A stretch of DNA of 64,000 nt from the NCBI GenBank assembly GCA_037013495.1, contig CM072804.1, positions 34,636,501 through 34,700,500 of the forward strand. The letters are read 5' to 3'. The position numbers and the translations under genes are program-made. The notes below the pieces were generated by a model. The model was not told the DNA's origin and did not search any database. It saw only the letters and a program-made list of their open reading frames with translations. This document shows positions 36,424 through 49,248 of this stretch, piece after piece. This DNA is from Hippophae tibetana. Lineage: Eukaryota > Streptophyta > Magnoliopsida > Rosales > Elaeagnaceae. How positions within the stretch are numbered: position 1 is the stretch's first letter; each line of letters starts with the position of its first letter.

Positions 36424-37843
36424 TTATGACTCTATGAAAGTGGAGTTATCAGTGCAAGTTTTTACTTAATATTTGCTTGTTTTATTAAATAAATATTATT
36501 TTAGGGTTAAAATATAAATTTTTTTTAATAAAAAGGGGTGAAAATATAATTTTTGGAATTTTTCAAATTTTTAATGGTGGAACAATCAAAAGCTGCCACG
36601 TCCATTTAAGCAAAGAAGATGACTAGGCAAGTCACGTTAATGCCAGGCTAGTAGAAATTCCCAATTACATATCACTGCACCATGCCATCCGTTACCACCA
36701 ATCACTTTTTGCTCTGTGGCATTGACTCAGCATAAGTTGACCATACTAGTCGTCCATTACTATGCATCGCGGTCAAATTTGCCTAGTGAAATATATGTAC
36801 AACTTGTGGCGCTGTTATTGGCTAGCATTGTAAATTTTGGTTTTTTTATCTTATCTTTTGATCTAAAGCTGATCTAAAAGTCTAGATTCCACTTAAGCTA
36901 TATTTAACCCCTAATCACCCAATAAAAACCAATGAGTTATAATTAACACAGTTTTTATCAGTGTTTGGAGCTAAGAAGAGAGAGAAATACAAAAAAAATC
37001 AAAAAGAGATACAATTTTGGTGGAGATTAAAAAAGAGATTAGTATTACAAATCAAGAGAATGATTGTATTTCTTCTTCTACTCCTTTCTTTATCAATTTG
37101 TATGTCTTTCCTTATGAAAATATGAGCTTTATGAATAAAATTATGTCTAGTTAATTTATTAATATAGGTGTCTTATGAACCCAATTTTCACCATGTGATG
37201 ATCTAATATTTTATCTCAATTATGATTTTAATTTAATTATATTATTTAATTTGATTTTTATGCTATTAATTGTTTGGCCAAAAATTTATATATAGAGGCA
37301 ACTAACTAGTTTTGAGAGAATTATGTAATTTTTTGTCTTGATTAAATAACATGCATAGTTTCTAGGTAGAGATGTATGATTCCTACGTATGTGATCCATA
37401 ATTGATGACCTTAATGAGTAGTGTGCAATTTAGTTGGTATGAGAGTTCGATTAAATTAATTACTATATGATGTGTAGTTTACTTGAGAGAGAAATACATG
37501 CTATGTTAGATTCAATTGATTATGTAATTAATTGATAATTATATTAAGGGGATTTTAGCGATTCAAATGTTTAGAAAATTGGAGGATTAAGTATTCCTAG
37601 ATATTTTTTCTAATATATCTTATTAGTTACCAAATCTAATTTAATTAATTATTGCTATTTATTTTAGTTTTTCAAATTTTGCTTCCTTCAAATATAAAAT
37701 ACAAAAAATTAATTTTTATTGTTTTGTTTTAAAAATTAGTTTTTAATAATATAATCTTAATGACAATTATATTTCTTATCATTATATTACTTGTTATGAT
37801 ACATATACTTGTATATTCATCGCACACAATGTGTGTCCCATCA
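36424..37843 (+). repeat. 5' LTR of Athila-like gypsy element E
   Basis: About 1.42 kb, starting TATGACTCTATGAAAGTGGAGT (expected TGATGACT...) and ending CCCATCA, then the PBS. Matches 47825-49248 in order throughout, for example tttttatcagtgtttggagctaag and ggtgtcttatgaacccaattttcacc in both. Confidence 0.85.
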
Positions 37844-37845
37844 TG

Positions 37846-37867
37846 TTTTTGGCATCGTTGTAGGGGA
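37846..37867 (+). other. primer binding site of element E
   Basis: TTTTTGGCATCGTTGTAGGGGA differs in two places from the common TTTTGGCGCCGTTGTCGGGGA of Athila/Tat-like elements; both changes are C/G to A/T. Confidence 0.75.
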
Positions 37868-38059
37868 TTATAAATATTAAAAATTATTTTATTTTATTTA
37901 TTTTTTATTATTTTAATTTTAATTTTTCATTATTTAGTTTTTTTTTGTTATTTATTTTTATTTATTTATTTTAATTGTTTCTTTTTATTTTATTTTTCTT
38001 TATTTTATTTATTTTATAATTTTAATTAATTTATTTATTTTTAATTTTTAATTTGTTTT

Positions 38060-39787
38060 AATTTAGATGTCTCCTTTAGTTTAAACACATTTGAGTCTAT
38101 TGCATGAGTGAAATTGTAAGGAAGAAATTTTGCATTTAGATCCCAAAATTAAGCATACTTTGAGATTAATAAGAAAGCAACAAGTTGTCATCTAAGTGGA
38201 AAAAATAGCTAATCCATTAGAAATAAACAATAATAAGCTATATTTGAACAATTAGAAAGTTTTGATGGATGATAGGGATAGAGCTATAAATTAATATGAA
38301 ATACCTACGTTTGAAATGCTGAATCCAAGTATTACAAAGCCAAACATTTAAGCTAACCAGTTTGAACTAAAACTAGTGATGTTTCAAATGCTATAAACAG
38401 TTGGAAAATTCAGCATATTACCAATAGAGGATCCTCGTCTACATCTTAAACTGTTGATTACAGTTAGAGATTCATTTAAATTCAATGTTGTGATTGAAGA
38501 GGCATTTACGCTTAGATTGTTCCCTTACTCTTTGCGAGACTGTGCTGGAGCTTTACTAAACTCTTTGATGAAATATTTCCCACCAACAAGGAAGGCCAAG
38601 CTTAGGAATGACATTATCACCTATAAACAATATCAACTTTTGATGGATGATAGGGATAGAGCTATGAATTAATATGCAATACAAACATTTGAAATGCTGA
38701 ATCCAAGTATTACAAGGCCAAACATTTAAGCTAATCAGTTTGAACTAAAACTAGTGATGTTTCAAATGCTACAAACAGTTGGACAATTCAGCAGATTACC
38801 AACAAAGAATCCTCTTCTACATCTTAAATTGTTTATTATAGTTGGAGATTCATTTAAATTCAATGTTGTGACCGAAGAGGCGTTTAGGCTTAGATTGTTC
38901 CCTTGCTCTTTGCGAGACCGTGCTTGAGCTTTGCTAAACTCTTTGCCACATGATTCCATTACAACTTGGAATGATTTGGTAGAGAAATTGTTGATGAAAT
39001 ATTTCCCACCAATAAGGAAGGCCAAGCTTAGGAATGACATTATCACCTGTCAACAATATGAGGGAGAATCTTTATATAAAGCATGGGAAAGATTCAAAGA
39101 ATTGGTAAGGAAGTGTCTTCACCATGGTATCCCTCATAGGATCCAAATAGAGACTTTCTACAATGGTCTCAATGCTCAAACAAGAACTATTGTTGATGCA
39201 TATGCTAATGGAGCTTTGCTAGCCAAATCTTACAATCAAGCTTATGATTTACTTGAAAAAATGGCTAATGGATAGAGTGACCACTATAAGAAGAGTATCG
39301 AGAGTCCATGAGGTAAATGATATCATGGCACTTACAATTCAAGTGTCATCTCTGCATTATATTTTGATCACTCCAAACTCGCCAACGAGTATAAAGCAAG
39401 TCCAAGATTCAAGGGTGTCTTATGTGTTTTATGGTAAAGCTCATTTGTTTGATAATTTTCCAAATAATCCTAAATCATTATTCTATGTGGGTAATATGAG
39501 TTGACACAATAATCCATAATCGAACACATATAACCCAAGATGTAAACAACATCCAAATTTCTCTTGGAATAACAACAAAGAAGGTGGTAATCAATTCAAT
39601 CATCAATCATTTCCACCACTTGGTTTCCAACAACCAAAGCAATCATAAGCCCAAGAGAATAAGCCACCCACTAAGGACAATACAAAAGTGTTAATGGTAA
39701 TGATGAAAGACTTCATCCAATCATTTATTACAAAAGGGTCCACTTAAGAGGATTCAATTTAGAATTTAAAGACTCAAATGGGGGTAG
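38060..39787 (+). pseudogene. element E gag, decayed, with internal tandem duplication
   Basis: The best open part (38931-39275) reads SLPHDSITTWNDLVEKLLMKYFPP-like, then GESLYKAWERFKELVRKC, HHGIP, IETFYNGL and AYDLLEKMA. This is the classic Retrotrans_gag domain of Athila-like gypsy elements. Then comes a change of frame (39244-39504) with RVHEVNDIMALTIQVSSL and FDNFPNNPKSLFYVGN, the zinc-knuckle region with both Cys positions damaged. A segment of about 377 bp is duplicated (38261-38637 and 38638-39060). The gag continues after the inverted solo LTR at 42397. Confidence 0.85.
38261..39060 (+). repeat. tandem duplication inside element E gag
   Basis: Unit 1 (38261-38637) and unit 2 (38638-39060) both start tttgatggatgatagggata. 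Unit 1 lacks about 48 bp present in unit 2 (ccacatgatt... to ...aattgttg, about 38955-39002). The 48 bp are 16 codons, so unit 1 is not the ancestral form. Confidence 0.85.
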
Positions 39788-40829
39788 TGATCGCCACACA
39801 CGAATTGTATGTAATGAATATGAAAATATATGTATCGCAACAAGTAATATAATGATAAAAAAGATCATTTCCACGTAGATTAGTTTTTAGAAACTAATTT
39901 TTAAAACTAAAAAAATAAAAATCAATTTTTTATGTGTTTTTATATTTTAAGGAAGCAAAATTAAAATAACTAAAAGTAAATAGAAACAATTAATTAAATC
40001 AGATTTTGTAACTAAGAATATGTATGAGAAAATATCTAGGAATACTTAATCCCTTAATTTTCTAAACATGCGAATCACTAAAATCCCCCTAATATAATTA
40101 TCAATTAATTACATGATCAATTGAATCTAGCCTAGCATGTATTCCTCTCCCAAGTAAACTATGTACACACCATATAGTAATTAATTTAATCACATTCTCA
40201 TGAAAATTAAATTGCATACTACTCATTAAGTTTATCAATTATGGATCACATACATAACAATCATACATCTCTGCCTAGAAACCATGCATGTTATTTAATA
40301 AAGACAAAAAATTAAATAATTATCTCAAATCTATTTAATTGCCTCTATAGATAAATTGTTGGTCATACAATTAATAGCATAAAGATCAGATTAAATAATA
40401 TATTTAAATTAAAATTATAATTGGGATAAAATATTAGATTTATCACATGGTGAAAATTTGGTTCATAAGATCTTTAGATTAATAAATTAACTACACATAA
40501 TTGTGTTCATAAAGCTCATATTTTTCATAAAGAAAGACATAAAAATTGATAAAGAAAAGAGCACAAGAATAAATAAAATCAATCTCTTGAGTTGTAATTG
40601 TAGAATTAATCTTCTCTTGAATCTCTACCAAAATTGTGTCCTCTCTGAAAGTTTTCTATATATTTTTTAATCTTTTTAGCTCCACAAATTGACCAAAATT
40701 ATGCTAATGATGGCCCCCTTTGGGTTTGTGGAGTGATTAAGGGCTTAAATATAGTTCAAGTGTGATCTAGAACGTTAGATCAGCTTCAGATCAAGAGTTG
40801 TGATCAAAACAAGCAAAACTGATAGGGCC

Positions 40830-41835
40830 AACAAATCACATTACTACTCAATGCTTTAAGAAACTAAAATGCAGAAAACAAACGTGCAATGATAGTTTAG
40901 GTCACTATTTTAGATAGTACAGTAGTAATGATGAGGATGCATGATACTAACTTTGTGGCCTTTGTTGTCTCTAGTCATATTATTGATCCTTCAAGTACTA
41001 ACTTAGATATTCAAGAGAAGACTCCTAAGGATGATTAAGTGAAAGATAAAAAAGACAAATTGGTTGATTCTTACAATGCTTTAATTTTGGAGCATATTTA
41101 GTATTAAAAAGAAAAAAGAAATGTTATAGAAAACCTTGAGCAAAAAGAATGCGAGATCAGCACATTGAGGAAAACTCTAGAGGAAAGGAAGTCCTCTGTT
41201 GATGAATAATAACATGATCTCACAAGTAGGTATGAGATCATTCAAAAAAGGAGTGATGATTTGTTGGAAACGTTTAATGCAAATTAAGACAAAGTTGAAA
41301 AGCTTAAGGAATAGTTAATGGTTCCTACTTATGGTAAATCCACTCATTCTTTGTTCGGTCTTATGAATGCTTCTTATTTGAAGAATGAAATTGAACAATT
41401 AAAAATAGAGATAATTATTCTTGAGCATTCAAAGGATCATTTGACTGAGACTCATATGGAAAAGGATACTAAGATTGGGCAATCACATAAGAGTGTTAAG
41501 ATTCTTAATAATTCGACCTCTTATCTTACATCATTCTTCGAATTATTAAGAATCTTAACACTCTTATGTGATTGCCCAATCTTAGTATCCTTTTCCATAT
41601 GAGTCTCAGTCAAATGATCCTTTGAATGCTTAAGAATAATTATCTCTCTTTTTAATTGTTCAATTTCATTCTTCAAATAAGAAGCATTCACAAGACCGAA
41701 CAAAGATTGTCAAGTTCTCTGGGGACAAGCATGAAATTGGGCATAGTGAGGAGGTTTCAACTTTTACAGGTAATTCTACTAAGTTTTTCAAAGCTTATAA
41801 TCAAGATAAAAAGTTAAAGTTTACCACTACCACCC
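40830..41835 (+). pseudogene. fragment of element C gag inserted in the solo E LTR
   Basis: Closely follows 27650-28330 and then 28475-28600 (shared ORF text NEIEQLK, EHSKDHLTETHMEKDTKI). The part corresponding to 28333-28475 is replaced by an inverted copy of the fragment itself. It includes no LTR ends, so it was captured as a fragment. Confidence 0.85.
41348..41706. repeat. long palindrome, arms about 169 bp, loop 21 nt
   Basis: Left arm 41348-41516, loop 41517-41537, right arm 41538-41706. The right arm is the reverse complement of the left with only a few mismatches. A transcript through it would fold into one long hairpin. Confidence 0.9.
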
Positions 41836-42396
41836 TAAGAGGTATATATGTTATATGGTCAAAGTGCCACATGTCATTAGAAATTCACTGAATGAATCAA
41901 AGCGCAACGCATGGCTGGGGAGACTTGTTAGAGTCAAAGTTCACTAGGTTAGTGCCACATAGCGCAATGTGATTCACAAAAATGGATGACATGGTGTACA
42001 GGAAAAACACATCAAGCAATCGAGTGGCAACACGTGGTAGAACAGGTTGACCAATCTCTGAACTTAGATTGAATTCCATGTTGACATGTGGTGAGCAATT
42101 CGTCCTCCTCACACATGACATAACATGATTTGCTACCCGTACTTACATGGTTTTCCCAATCAGCTCCCCTACTTGCATGACATTCCACGTGATAGCTCCT
42201 GATTGACCCTGCAATAAAAATTCATAAAAATTCTAGAAAAATCTGAAAAATTCCAAAAATTATATATTCACCCCTTTTTCACTAAAAAGTTTATTTTTTT
42301 TTATATTTTTGGCCATAAAAATACTATTTATTGAATAAAACTAGTAAATATTAAGTAAAAAAGTGTGCTAATGACTCTATTTTCATAGAGTCATCA

Positions 42397-43500
42397 AGCA
42401 ACTTGCCTAGGCTTTAAGCCAAAGGCCTCAAGATAACCTTCAAAGTGACACAATTGTAAATCCAAGAAAAGAATGTAAGGACCATTGTAACGCCATACCC
42501 TTGAGGAGTGGTAAAAATCTAGAAAAAGGTGAGAGTAAAATGGATAAGAAGGACATTAAGACTTAAAAGGATGATAAGAAATAGGAAATTAGCAAGAATG
42601 ATGAAGAATTAGTGGATAAAGATAGCACTAAAAAGAAAATAATTCAACTAAAGAAAAACAACCTCTACAAAGCCACTATTTATTTCTTTCAACGACTACA
42701 AAAGAAAAAGTTAGATACACAATTTTCAAAATTTCTTGATGTCTTTAAGAAGCTACACATAAACATGCCATTTCCAGAGGCACTTGACCAAATGTTGTAT
42801 TATGCCAAATTCATGAAGGATATACTGTCAAAGAAAACGAGGCTTGGAGATCATGAAATAATAACCTTGAATGAAGGTTATAATTCCATCCTTGATAGAA
42901 AAATAGCACAAAAATTGAAAGATCCAGGTAGTTTTGACATCCCATGCATTATTGGGAACATCCATTTTGGTAAGGCACTATGTGTTTTGGGTTCTAATAT
43001 TAACCTAATGTCATTATCGGTGTTCCAGAGATTAGGGGTTGGTAAATCCAAACCCACTTTAGTAACATTAAAAATGATAGATAGATCAATTAAGATACCT
43101 CGAAGTGTGGTAGAAGATGTCCTAGTAAAAGTAGAAAAACATAATCTTTCCAGCATAATTCGTTGTGCTAGACATGGAGAAGGACCATGACATTCTTATC
43201 ATATTTGGTCGTCCTTTCTTAGAAATTGGAAAAGTAGTTATTGATGTACAAAAAGGTGAACGTACAATAAGAGTGCAAGATGAACAAGTAAAATTTAATA
43301 TGTTTAAAGAAATTAAATTTTTTGATATTGACAATAGTAGTGAATGCTTTCGAATAAATGGTATTGATAAGCTAACCATTGATGTGCTTTATGACATGTG
43401 CCCTATTAATGCTTTAGAGTATGTGCTTGTTATTTCTATGAACACACATACTAATGAATACCATAACACTCATGTAGGTGCATAAATTCATGTAGGCAGT
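42397..43500 (+). pseudogene. element E gag end and aspartic protease
   Basis: 42612-43190 encodes FSKFLDVFKKLHINMPFPEALDQM, KFMKDILSKKTRLGD, KLKDPGSFDIPCIIG and FGKALCVLGSNINLM. This is the Athila-type gag-protease joint, where the active site is normally CDLGASINLM. Here the catalytic Asp is Val (VLGSN), so the protease is dead. A frameshift near 43140-43170 moves the frame. The second frame (43165-43485) continues with LDMEKDHDILIIFGRPFL and IDVQKGERTIRVQDEQ, the protease C-terminal half. The enzyme would cleave the polyprotein in virus-like particles. Confidence 0.85.
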
Positions 43501-43699
43501 TTAACAAGACTTATTGAACCACCCCCACTTAAAAATTTAACACATGATGCTATAAACAAGGATATAAACTCACTAGAAAACAACTCAACCTATTTTAACT
43601 TTGAAAGTATGGAATCAATGGTTGATATTGTGAATTGTGTGAGCATTTTGGAAAACATGCCTCTTATATGTGTATCAAATATGTTTGTGGAATGTCTTG

Positions 43700-44581
43700 A
43701 GATAACTCAAGGCTGAAACCATCCAGTGTGGAACCATCCAAATTAGAGCTCAAACATTTACCATCTTATCTCTGTTATATATTTTTGGGTGATAATGATA
43801 CCCTTCCAATCATAATCTCTACTAATCTAAGTTTGGAGCAAGTAGAAGCACTACTAAAGGTGCTAAGGAACTTCAGAATAGTTATACGTTGGTCTATTGC
43901 TTAAATCAAAGGCATAACCCATCTATATGCATTCATAAAATTTTACTAGAGGATAGAGCTAAACCCACCATGGATGCCCAGTTCCACTTAAATCCCATAA
44001 TGAAAGAGGTGGTGAAGAAGGAAATTATAAAGTGGTTAGACATGGGCAACATTTACCCAATATCAAAGAGTGAATGGGTAAGTCTAGTTCAATATGTCAC
44101 AAATAAAGGAGGAATCACTATGGTGGGAAATGATGTAAATGAGTTAATACATACTAGGAATGTCATGGGATGGAGAGTATGTATTGATTTACGCAAAGTA
44201 AATAAGGCTGCAAGGAAGGACCATTTTCCCCACCTATTCATAGATCAAATGCTTAACCCATTAGGTTGGAATTCTTTCTTTTTCCTTCTAGATGGATACT
44301 TTAGCTATAACAAAGTTACCATGGCACCTGAACACCAAGAAAACACCACATTCACATGTACTTATGGAAATTTTTCTTTTAGGATAATGTTGTTTGGATT
44401 GTGCAATGCACCTACTACATTTCAAAGCTTCATCATGGCCTTTTTCTCAAACATGGTGGAAAAGCATCTAGAAATCTTCATGGATGATTTTTCAATCTTT
44501 GTATGCTCATTTGATGAATGTGTACACTATCTCTCCCTAGTACTACAAAGATTTCAAGAAACGAATTTGGTTTCAAACTAG
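43700..44581 (+). pseudogene. element E reverse transcriptase
   Basis: 43889-44581 is open for 230 residues: ICIHKILLEDRAKP, KEIIKWLDMGNIYPIS, WRVCIDLRKVNKAARKDHFP, FIDQML, FLDGYFSYN, TTFTCTYG, FRIMLFGLCNAPTTFQ and the catalytic EIFMDDFSIF. The two Asp of FMDD are intact. Upstream, the ELKHLPSYL and DNDTLPIIIS words (about 43740-43850) mark the Athila-type linker in another frame. A TAG at 44579-44581 and a frameshift separate it from RNase H. It is one of the better kept genes here. Confidence 0.9.
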
Positions 44582-45165
44582 GATAAATTTCATTCATGGT
44601 ACACAAAGGTATAATCTTGGGTCACAAAATCTCAACTAATGGTATTGAGGTGGATAGAGCTAAGATAGAAGTTATTGAGAAAATACCACCACCCACCAAT
44701 GTACGAGGAGTAAGGAGTTTTCTTGGGCTTGTAGGCTTTTATCGTAGATTCATAAAAGATAAATTAGTGTTAGCACCAATTATAGTCAGACTAGATTGGG
44801 GCAAGCCTTTTGAGCTGATGTGTGATGCAAGTGATTTTTCTACTGGAGTTGTTCTTAGAGAAAGAAGAGACATAATGTTTTGTGTCGTATACTATACAAG
44901 CAAGACACTGAATGGGGCTCATATGAATTATATTATTATAGAAAAAGAACTACTTGCCATTGTATATGCCTTTGAAAAATTCAAATCTTATTTGGTTGGA
45001 ACCAAAGTAATTATTTACACAAATCATTCTGCAATAAAGTATCTCATGACAAAGAATTATGCCAAACTAAGATTGATAAGATGGATTCTTCTTCTACAAG
45101 AATTTGACTTGGAAATCTGTGATAAAAAAGAGAGTAGAAAATTAGGTAGGAGACCATCTATCTAG
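44582..45165 (+). pseudogene. element E RNase H region
   Basis: 44596-45165: [42 protein letters not shown], then [59 protein letters not shown] and [13 protein letters not shown]. The Asp of CDASD and the Glu of EKELLA remain; the TDH Asp is Asn (TNH). About 31 residues normally between RRFIKD and LAPIIV are missing, an internal deletion of about 90 bp that keeps the frame. Confidence 0.9.
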
Positions 45166-46260
45166 ACTAGAAATGGAAGTAAAAATGGATGAAAATATGG
45201 TGATTAGGGAATATTTCCCATATGAGAAACTAATTTATGTAGATCAAATAGAAATCCCATGGTATGCAAACATTGCAAACTTCCTAGCTGCCAACATTCT
45301 TCGATCAGACCTCATATGGAAACAAAAGAAGTTCTTCCATGAAATTAAACAGTATTTTTAGGATGATCCTTACCACTATAAAGAATACAATGATAGTATT
45401 TTGAGAAGTTGTGTCTCTTATGATGAAGTTTAAAGTTTTCATTAGCTTTACCACAACTCAGACCATGGAGATCACTTTGGTAGCACGAAACCAGTAGCTA
45501 AGGTGCTTCAATTTGGTTATTTTTATCCCACATTGTTTAAAGATGCTTACAACTATGTAAAGACATGTGATAGATGTCAAAGGATAGGTAATATTAAAAA
45601 AAGAGATGAGATGCCTCTAAATAGTATAGTTCAAGTGGAACTATTTGATGTTTGGGGCATCGAATTTATAGGATCATTCCCTTCATCATTTGGTAACCAA
45701 TATATACTTGTAGAAGTGGATTACATGTCAAAGTGGGTGGAAGCCAGTGAAAATAATTTTGGAGAAAATTGTGAACATCACTAGGAAGGATTGGTCATCT
45801 AAGTTGGATAATGCTTATAGGAGTACGAAACTCCATTTAAAACACCAATTGGTACCACCCCGTATAAGCTAGTTTATGAAAAGGTTTTTCTCTTACCATT
45901 AGAATTGGAACACCAAGTATATTGGGAATTGAAATAGTTGAATATGTCCATAGATGTAGTTGGTGAGAAAAGAATGTTTCAAATAAATGAATTGGATCAA
46001 TTACGGTGGAATGCTTATGAAAATTCCAAGATTTATATAGAAAATAAAAAAAAGATGACATAAAAAGAATATTGTGCATAGTATTTTTAAACTAGGGTAG
46101 AAAGTGTTACTGTACAACTCAAAACTCAAATTGTTTCTGGGTAAATTAAAGATTAGATGGTCAAGTCCATGCATCATCATTAAGGTAACCAAAAATGGAG
46201 CCACTAAATTAGAAAATAAAGATAGAGAGTGATTTATGGTTAATGGGCATAGAGTGAAGC
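45166..46260 (+). pseudogene. element E integrase, catalytic core deleted
   Basis: The zinc-binding N-terminus spans about 45450-45590 (HNSDHGDHFG-like, then VLQFGYFYPTLFKDAYNYVKTCDRCQRIGN). The core begins MPLNSIVQVELFDVWGIEFIGSFP with VDYMSKWVEA. It then jumps to a segment aligned near the core end (KTPIGTTPYKLVYEK at about 45838-45882, LPLELEHQVYWELK). About 70-100 residues with the last acidic catalytic residues are gone. Stops are frequent past 45784. Confidence 0.85.
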
Positions 46261-47712
46261 ACTATTATAAAGATCAATTATCAAATGAAACATCTATGAT
46301 AACCTTGGTAGATGCTCCTTAAGATTTGATATGATTGTCTATTCAAGGATGTTAAACGTGACACTGGTTGGGAGGCAACCCGATGTTATTTTACTTATAT
46401 TTTAATTGTTTGTGTTTTGTTGGTGAATAAATGTGTAGAGCAATGGCACAACAAGATTGATTAGATCCAATGATAGATATGGTGTGCCAAGACTAAGGGA
46501 ATTTTCTTTCCTTTTACTTTTTCATATTTATATGTACACATTGGGGACAATGTGCAATTTAAGTGTGAGAGAGGAAAATTCATTCTTTACTTTAGTATTT
46601 AGTATGAATTTTAAATATTTAGTGATATTTTTTATTTTTAGGATATTTTTATTCATGATTTGGGTAGAAATTGATAAATATATGAAAACTAAATGCATGC
46701 ATGCTTGATATGAAACATATGAACTCAATAATAAAAATTGGTTGCCATGGCTAGTATATAGAATGTAACATGATTTTTAAGATATTTACAATAATCATAA
46801 ATTATTCTTGCTATTTTTGATTGAATTTATTCAAATTTTTATGTGCATGTTCATGATTGAATTTATTGTTCTTATTGAGAGAAAAAATTTAGTGAGTTAT
46901 GTGAGTTGATGAGATCTAATAGGTTTTATAATATATTTGATCATCTCTTGAAATGAAATTCTGAATAGTATTTAGCAACAGAGATAATTTATTCCTTATT
47001 TGGATCGATTGAGGCTTTTTTTTCTAAAAATAAACCTTTCATGTCTTTAAACAAAGTTTTATGCCTAACAAATAAGGATTACCTTTACCCTTGAACCTTT
47101 AGCTTGTATGAAAAGAAAAAAAGGCAATCATGTGTTATGTGATAGAGTGAGGTGAAATGTAATGCATCTTATGAAAGAAAAAAAAACTCACAACACAATT
47201 AACTGTCTAAAGAAAAAGAAAATAAATTTGGGGGTGTTGTGAAGTTAAAAAAATGTTGAATAAAAGAATATGAAAAGAATGATAAGAGAGGGTGCACTAA
47301 AATATCATGTTAAAGCTCATTTATAGTTAAAAAGTGCATGATGAACAAAAAGAAAGCTAAGGTGTGAAAATAGCCTAAATGTCTTCATTTATCAATCGCT
47401 CATGTAAGCCTCACATTACAACCATGTAAAGTCCTTATTGATCTTTAGCTAAATGAATATTTATGTTAGTGGAGATGAATGTGAAAAATAGACTTATGAG
47501 ACCTGTTATAAGATTGAATTGATTAGCATGGTCATATAGGTTGATTTCATGAGAGCATTATAGGATATCACATGCCCCACATACACACGACTCAATTTGT
47601 CAAAAACCTTGCATATCATTGTATTGATGGAGCATTGATGGATGAATATGTGAACCTCCTTGTCATAGAATTGTACAAAATTTGATAGGATAGTTCTTCC
47701 TAAATATGCATG

Positions 47713-47752
<40 letters not shown>

Positions 47753-47824
47753 TAATACCGATATCATTTTATTTATATAGACTAGGCTTTACTTGAGGAC
47801 AAGAAAAGAGTTAAGTTTGGGGGG
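46261..47824 (+). other. element E 3' non-coding region
   Basis: Includes gttgggaggcaacccgatg at about 46358, a phrase usual after the integrase in Athila-like elements. A (TA)n run spans about 47720-47747. The polypurine tract agtttgggggg (47814-47824) abuts the LTR. No env-like ORF is recognised. Confidence 0.6.
47720..47747. repeat. (TA)n microsatellite
   Basis: About 14 uninterrupted TA units within the 3' untranslated part of element E. Confidence 0.9.
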
Positions 47825-49248
47825 TGATGACTATATGAATGTGGAGTCTTCAATGCACTATTTTACTTAATATTTCTTTGTTTTATTCAATAAATAGAAT
47901 TTTGGGGGTTAAAATTATTAAAATATAAAATATTTAGTGAAAATGGGTAAAAATATAATTTTTGGAATTTTTTTGGATTATTATGGATATTTTATAAATT
48001 TTTTAACGCAAAACCAACCAGAAGCTACCATATGGATGCCAAGTAAGTAGAGGAGCTGACTGGGCAAGCCACACACATTCTACGCTAGTAGAAAATCCTA
48101 ATTGCATATCGTCACGTGTGTAGTATGATGCAAAACTATGTCACTTGTCAGCACGACATTCAATTAGATTTCGGTGCTTGCTCAATGAGCTTGCCAGGCG
48201 CCATTACCTAAATCGTTTGTTCTTTCCACACATGCACCATACCATTTGTTACCACAAATCATGTTGCACCATGTGGTGTTTACTCACCTAGTGAATTTCG
48301 TGTGTCCAAATTCCACTTGAGTTATATTTAACCCCCTAATCACCCCATAAACCCTAATGAGCAGTAATTAACACAGTTTTTATCAGTGTTTGGAGCTAAG
48401 GAGAGGGAAAATACAAAAAAAAAAAGATAAAATTTTGGTGGAGATTAGTACTACAAATCAAGAGATTGATTGTATTTCTTCTTATACTCCTTTCTTTATC
48501 AATTTTTATGTCTTTATTTGTGAAAATATGAGCTTTATGAAAAACATTATGTCTAGTTAATTTATTAATCTTGGTGTCTTATGAACCCAATTTTCACCAT
48601 GTTATGATCTAATATTTGACCCCAATGGTGATTTTAATTTAATTATATTATTTAATCTAATTTTTATGCTATTAATCATGTGCCCAACAATTTATTGATA
48701 GAGACAACTAAATAGATTTGAGAGAATTATGTAATTATTTGTCTTGATTAAATAACATGCATAGTTTCTAGGTAGATATGTATGATTCTTACAATGTGAT
48801 CCATAATTGATGAACTTAATGAGTAGTATGCAATTTAATTCACATAAGAGTGTGATTAGGTTAATTATTATGTGGTGTGTAGTTTACTTGAGAGAGGAAT
48901 ACATGCTATACTTTATTCAATTAAACATGTAATTGATTGATAATTATATTGGAGGGATTTTAGTTATTCCCTTGTTTAGAAAATTAGGGGATTAAGTATT
49001 CTTAGATATTTTCTAATATATCTTATTAGTTACCAAATCTAATTTAATTATTTATTGTTATTTTTTATTTCTTTCAATATTGCTTCCTTAAGATATAAAA
49101 ATACAAAAAAAATGATTTTTATTGTTTTGTTTTAAAAATTAATTTCTAATAACATAATCTTTATGAGAACGATCTTTTCTTATTATTATATTATTTATTA
49201 TGATACGTATACTTGCATTTTCATTGCATATAATTCATGTGCTGATTA
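47825..49248 (+). repeat. 3' LTR of element E
   Basis: It starts TGATGACTATATGAATGTGGAG after the tract and runs about 1.42 kb, matching 36424-37843. The end is set near GATTA 49248 by alignment with the 5' LTR; the next bases belong to the LTR of element B. Confidence 0.8.

Larger units (their letters stand above)
39788..42396 (-). repeat. inverted solo LTR of family E, itself interrupted
   Basis: 39788-40829 and 41836-42396 together form an E LTR on minus: it starts TGATGACTCTATGAAAATAG (revcomp ending 42396) and ends at TGATCGCC (39788). Both sides of the insertion are E gag sequence. An E-family copy therefore entered an E element in reverse and recombined to a solo LTR. Clear 5-bp target duplications are not visible (ggtag left, agcaa right). 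The middle holds a C gag fragment. Confidence 0.75.

Noticed and set aside
41521..41703. Minus ORF similar to element C gag.
   Set aside because: It is the inverted arm of the palindrome, not a separate gene.
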